Positions 13,316 to 13,399 of a stretch of DNA of 13,399 nucleotides are shown here, piece after piece. The DNA comes from an uncultured Eubacteriales bacterium (GTDB taxonomy: Bacteria > Bacillota > Clostridia > Oscillospirales > Acutalibacteraceae), in the NCBI GenBank assembly GCA_900317215.1, contig ONFW01000017.1, positions 1 to 13,399 of the forward strand. Reading direction: 5' to 3'. Position 1 is the stretch's first letter. Every line of letters begins with the position of its first letter. The notes beneath the pieces were generated by a model. That model had not been told where the DNA came from. It saw only the letters and a list, made by a program, of their open reading frames with translations, and did no database searches. The position numbers and the translations under genes were made by a program.

Positions 13316-13399
13316 ATAGGGTAGACCGAGGGACACTTTGTCCCTCAACCTCCCATTGCACCGTACGTACGGGTCTCGTATACGGCGCTACATGAATAC
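13316..13399 (-). mobile_element. Group II intron, 3' end (domains V and VI), class IIC-like; truncated by window edge
   Basis: Reading the minus strand, 13388-13358 folds as domain V: GCGCCGTAT pairs with GTACGGTGC, an AC bulge sits on the 3' side, and the distal stem is short. The triad position is CGC, as in class IIC introns, rather than AGC. Domain VI follows (about 13354-13319): GAGGGAC with GTGTCCCTC as the inner stem, GGG/CCC as the outer stem, and an unpaired A at 13322. Six bases past that A the sequence reads AT, the expected 3'-AY end, placing the 3' splice junction after 13316. The intron body and any reverse transcriptase/maturase would lie beyond 13399. Confidence 0.75.

Overview
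The window looks like a chromosomal stretch of a Gram-positive gut anaerobe of the Clostridia, most likely Ruminococcus or a close relative. The evidence is the purine-rich Shine-Dalgarno sites, sigma-A style promoters (TTGACT/A with a 17-18 bp spacer), surface proteins ending in a TGD motif, a hydrophobic segment and a Lys/Arg tail, and a Gram-positive envelope-polysaccharide locus. Genus is an inference from style, not a marker-gene assignment.

Left part (1-3150): three tandem minus-strand paralogues encode secreted, surface-anchored proteins. Each has a signal peptide, one divergent beta-rich ectodomain of about 145 residues ending in a conserved APH(C/F)SRF block, a linker of very different length and composition, and a T(G/S)DN-hydrophobic-basic C-terminus. 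Each appears to have its own promoter and 3' hairpin, and two of the hairpins share 22 identical bases.

Centre (3263-11080): a divergent envelope-glycan locus. Leftward run a polyprenyl-phosphate sugar-1-phosphate transferase, which starts glycan synthesis on the lipid carrier, and an EpsG/Wzy-like polymerase. Rightward run five closely packed genes: a TagG/Wzm-type ABC permease, a TagH/Wzt-type ATPase, a GT4 glycosyltransferase, a membrane-anchored Big2/CnaB-type Ig-like protein, and an IspD/TarI-type cytidylyltransferase that most resembles TarI. The last three are joined by 4-base ATGA overlaps. Both arms have recognisable promoters in the shared 285-bp intergenic region. The likely product is a wall polysaccharide or teichoic-acid-like polymer made on undecaprenyl phosphate and exported by the ABC pair. 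A Wzy-like polymerase and an Ig-like membrane protein are unusual companions for an ABC exporter.

Right part (11255-12887): a 79-residue protein that is almost only signal peptide plus the same C-terminal anchor as the left-hand paralogues, with a near-ideal promoter, a perfect palindrome at the probable transcription start and a strong terminator. It is followed by a TraB/GumN-family lipoprotein with its own terminator.

Right edge (12888-13399): mostly non-coding, with a short decayed-looking reading frame on the minus strand. The last 84 bases are the 3' end (domains V and VI) of a group II intron on the minus strand with a class IIC-like CGC triad; its body and any reverse transcriptase lie outside the window. 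No tRNA, rRNA or CRISPR array is seen.
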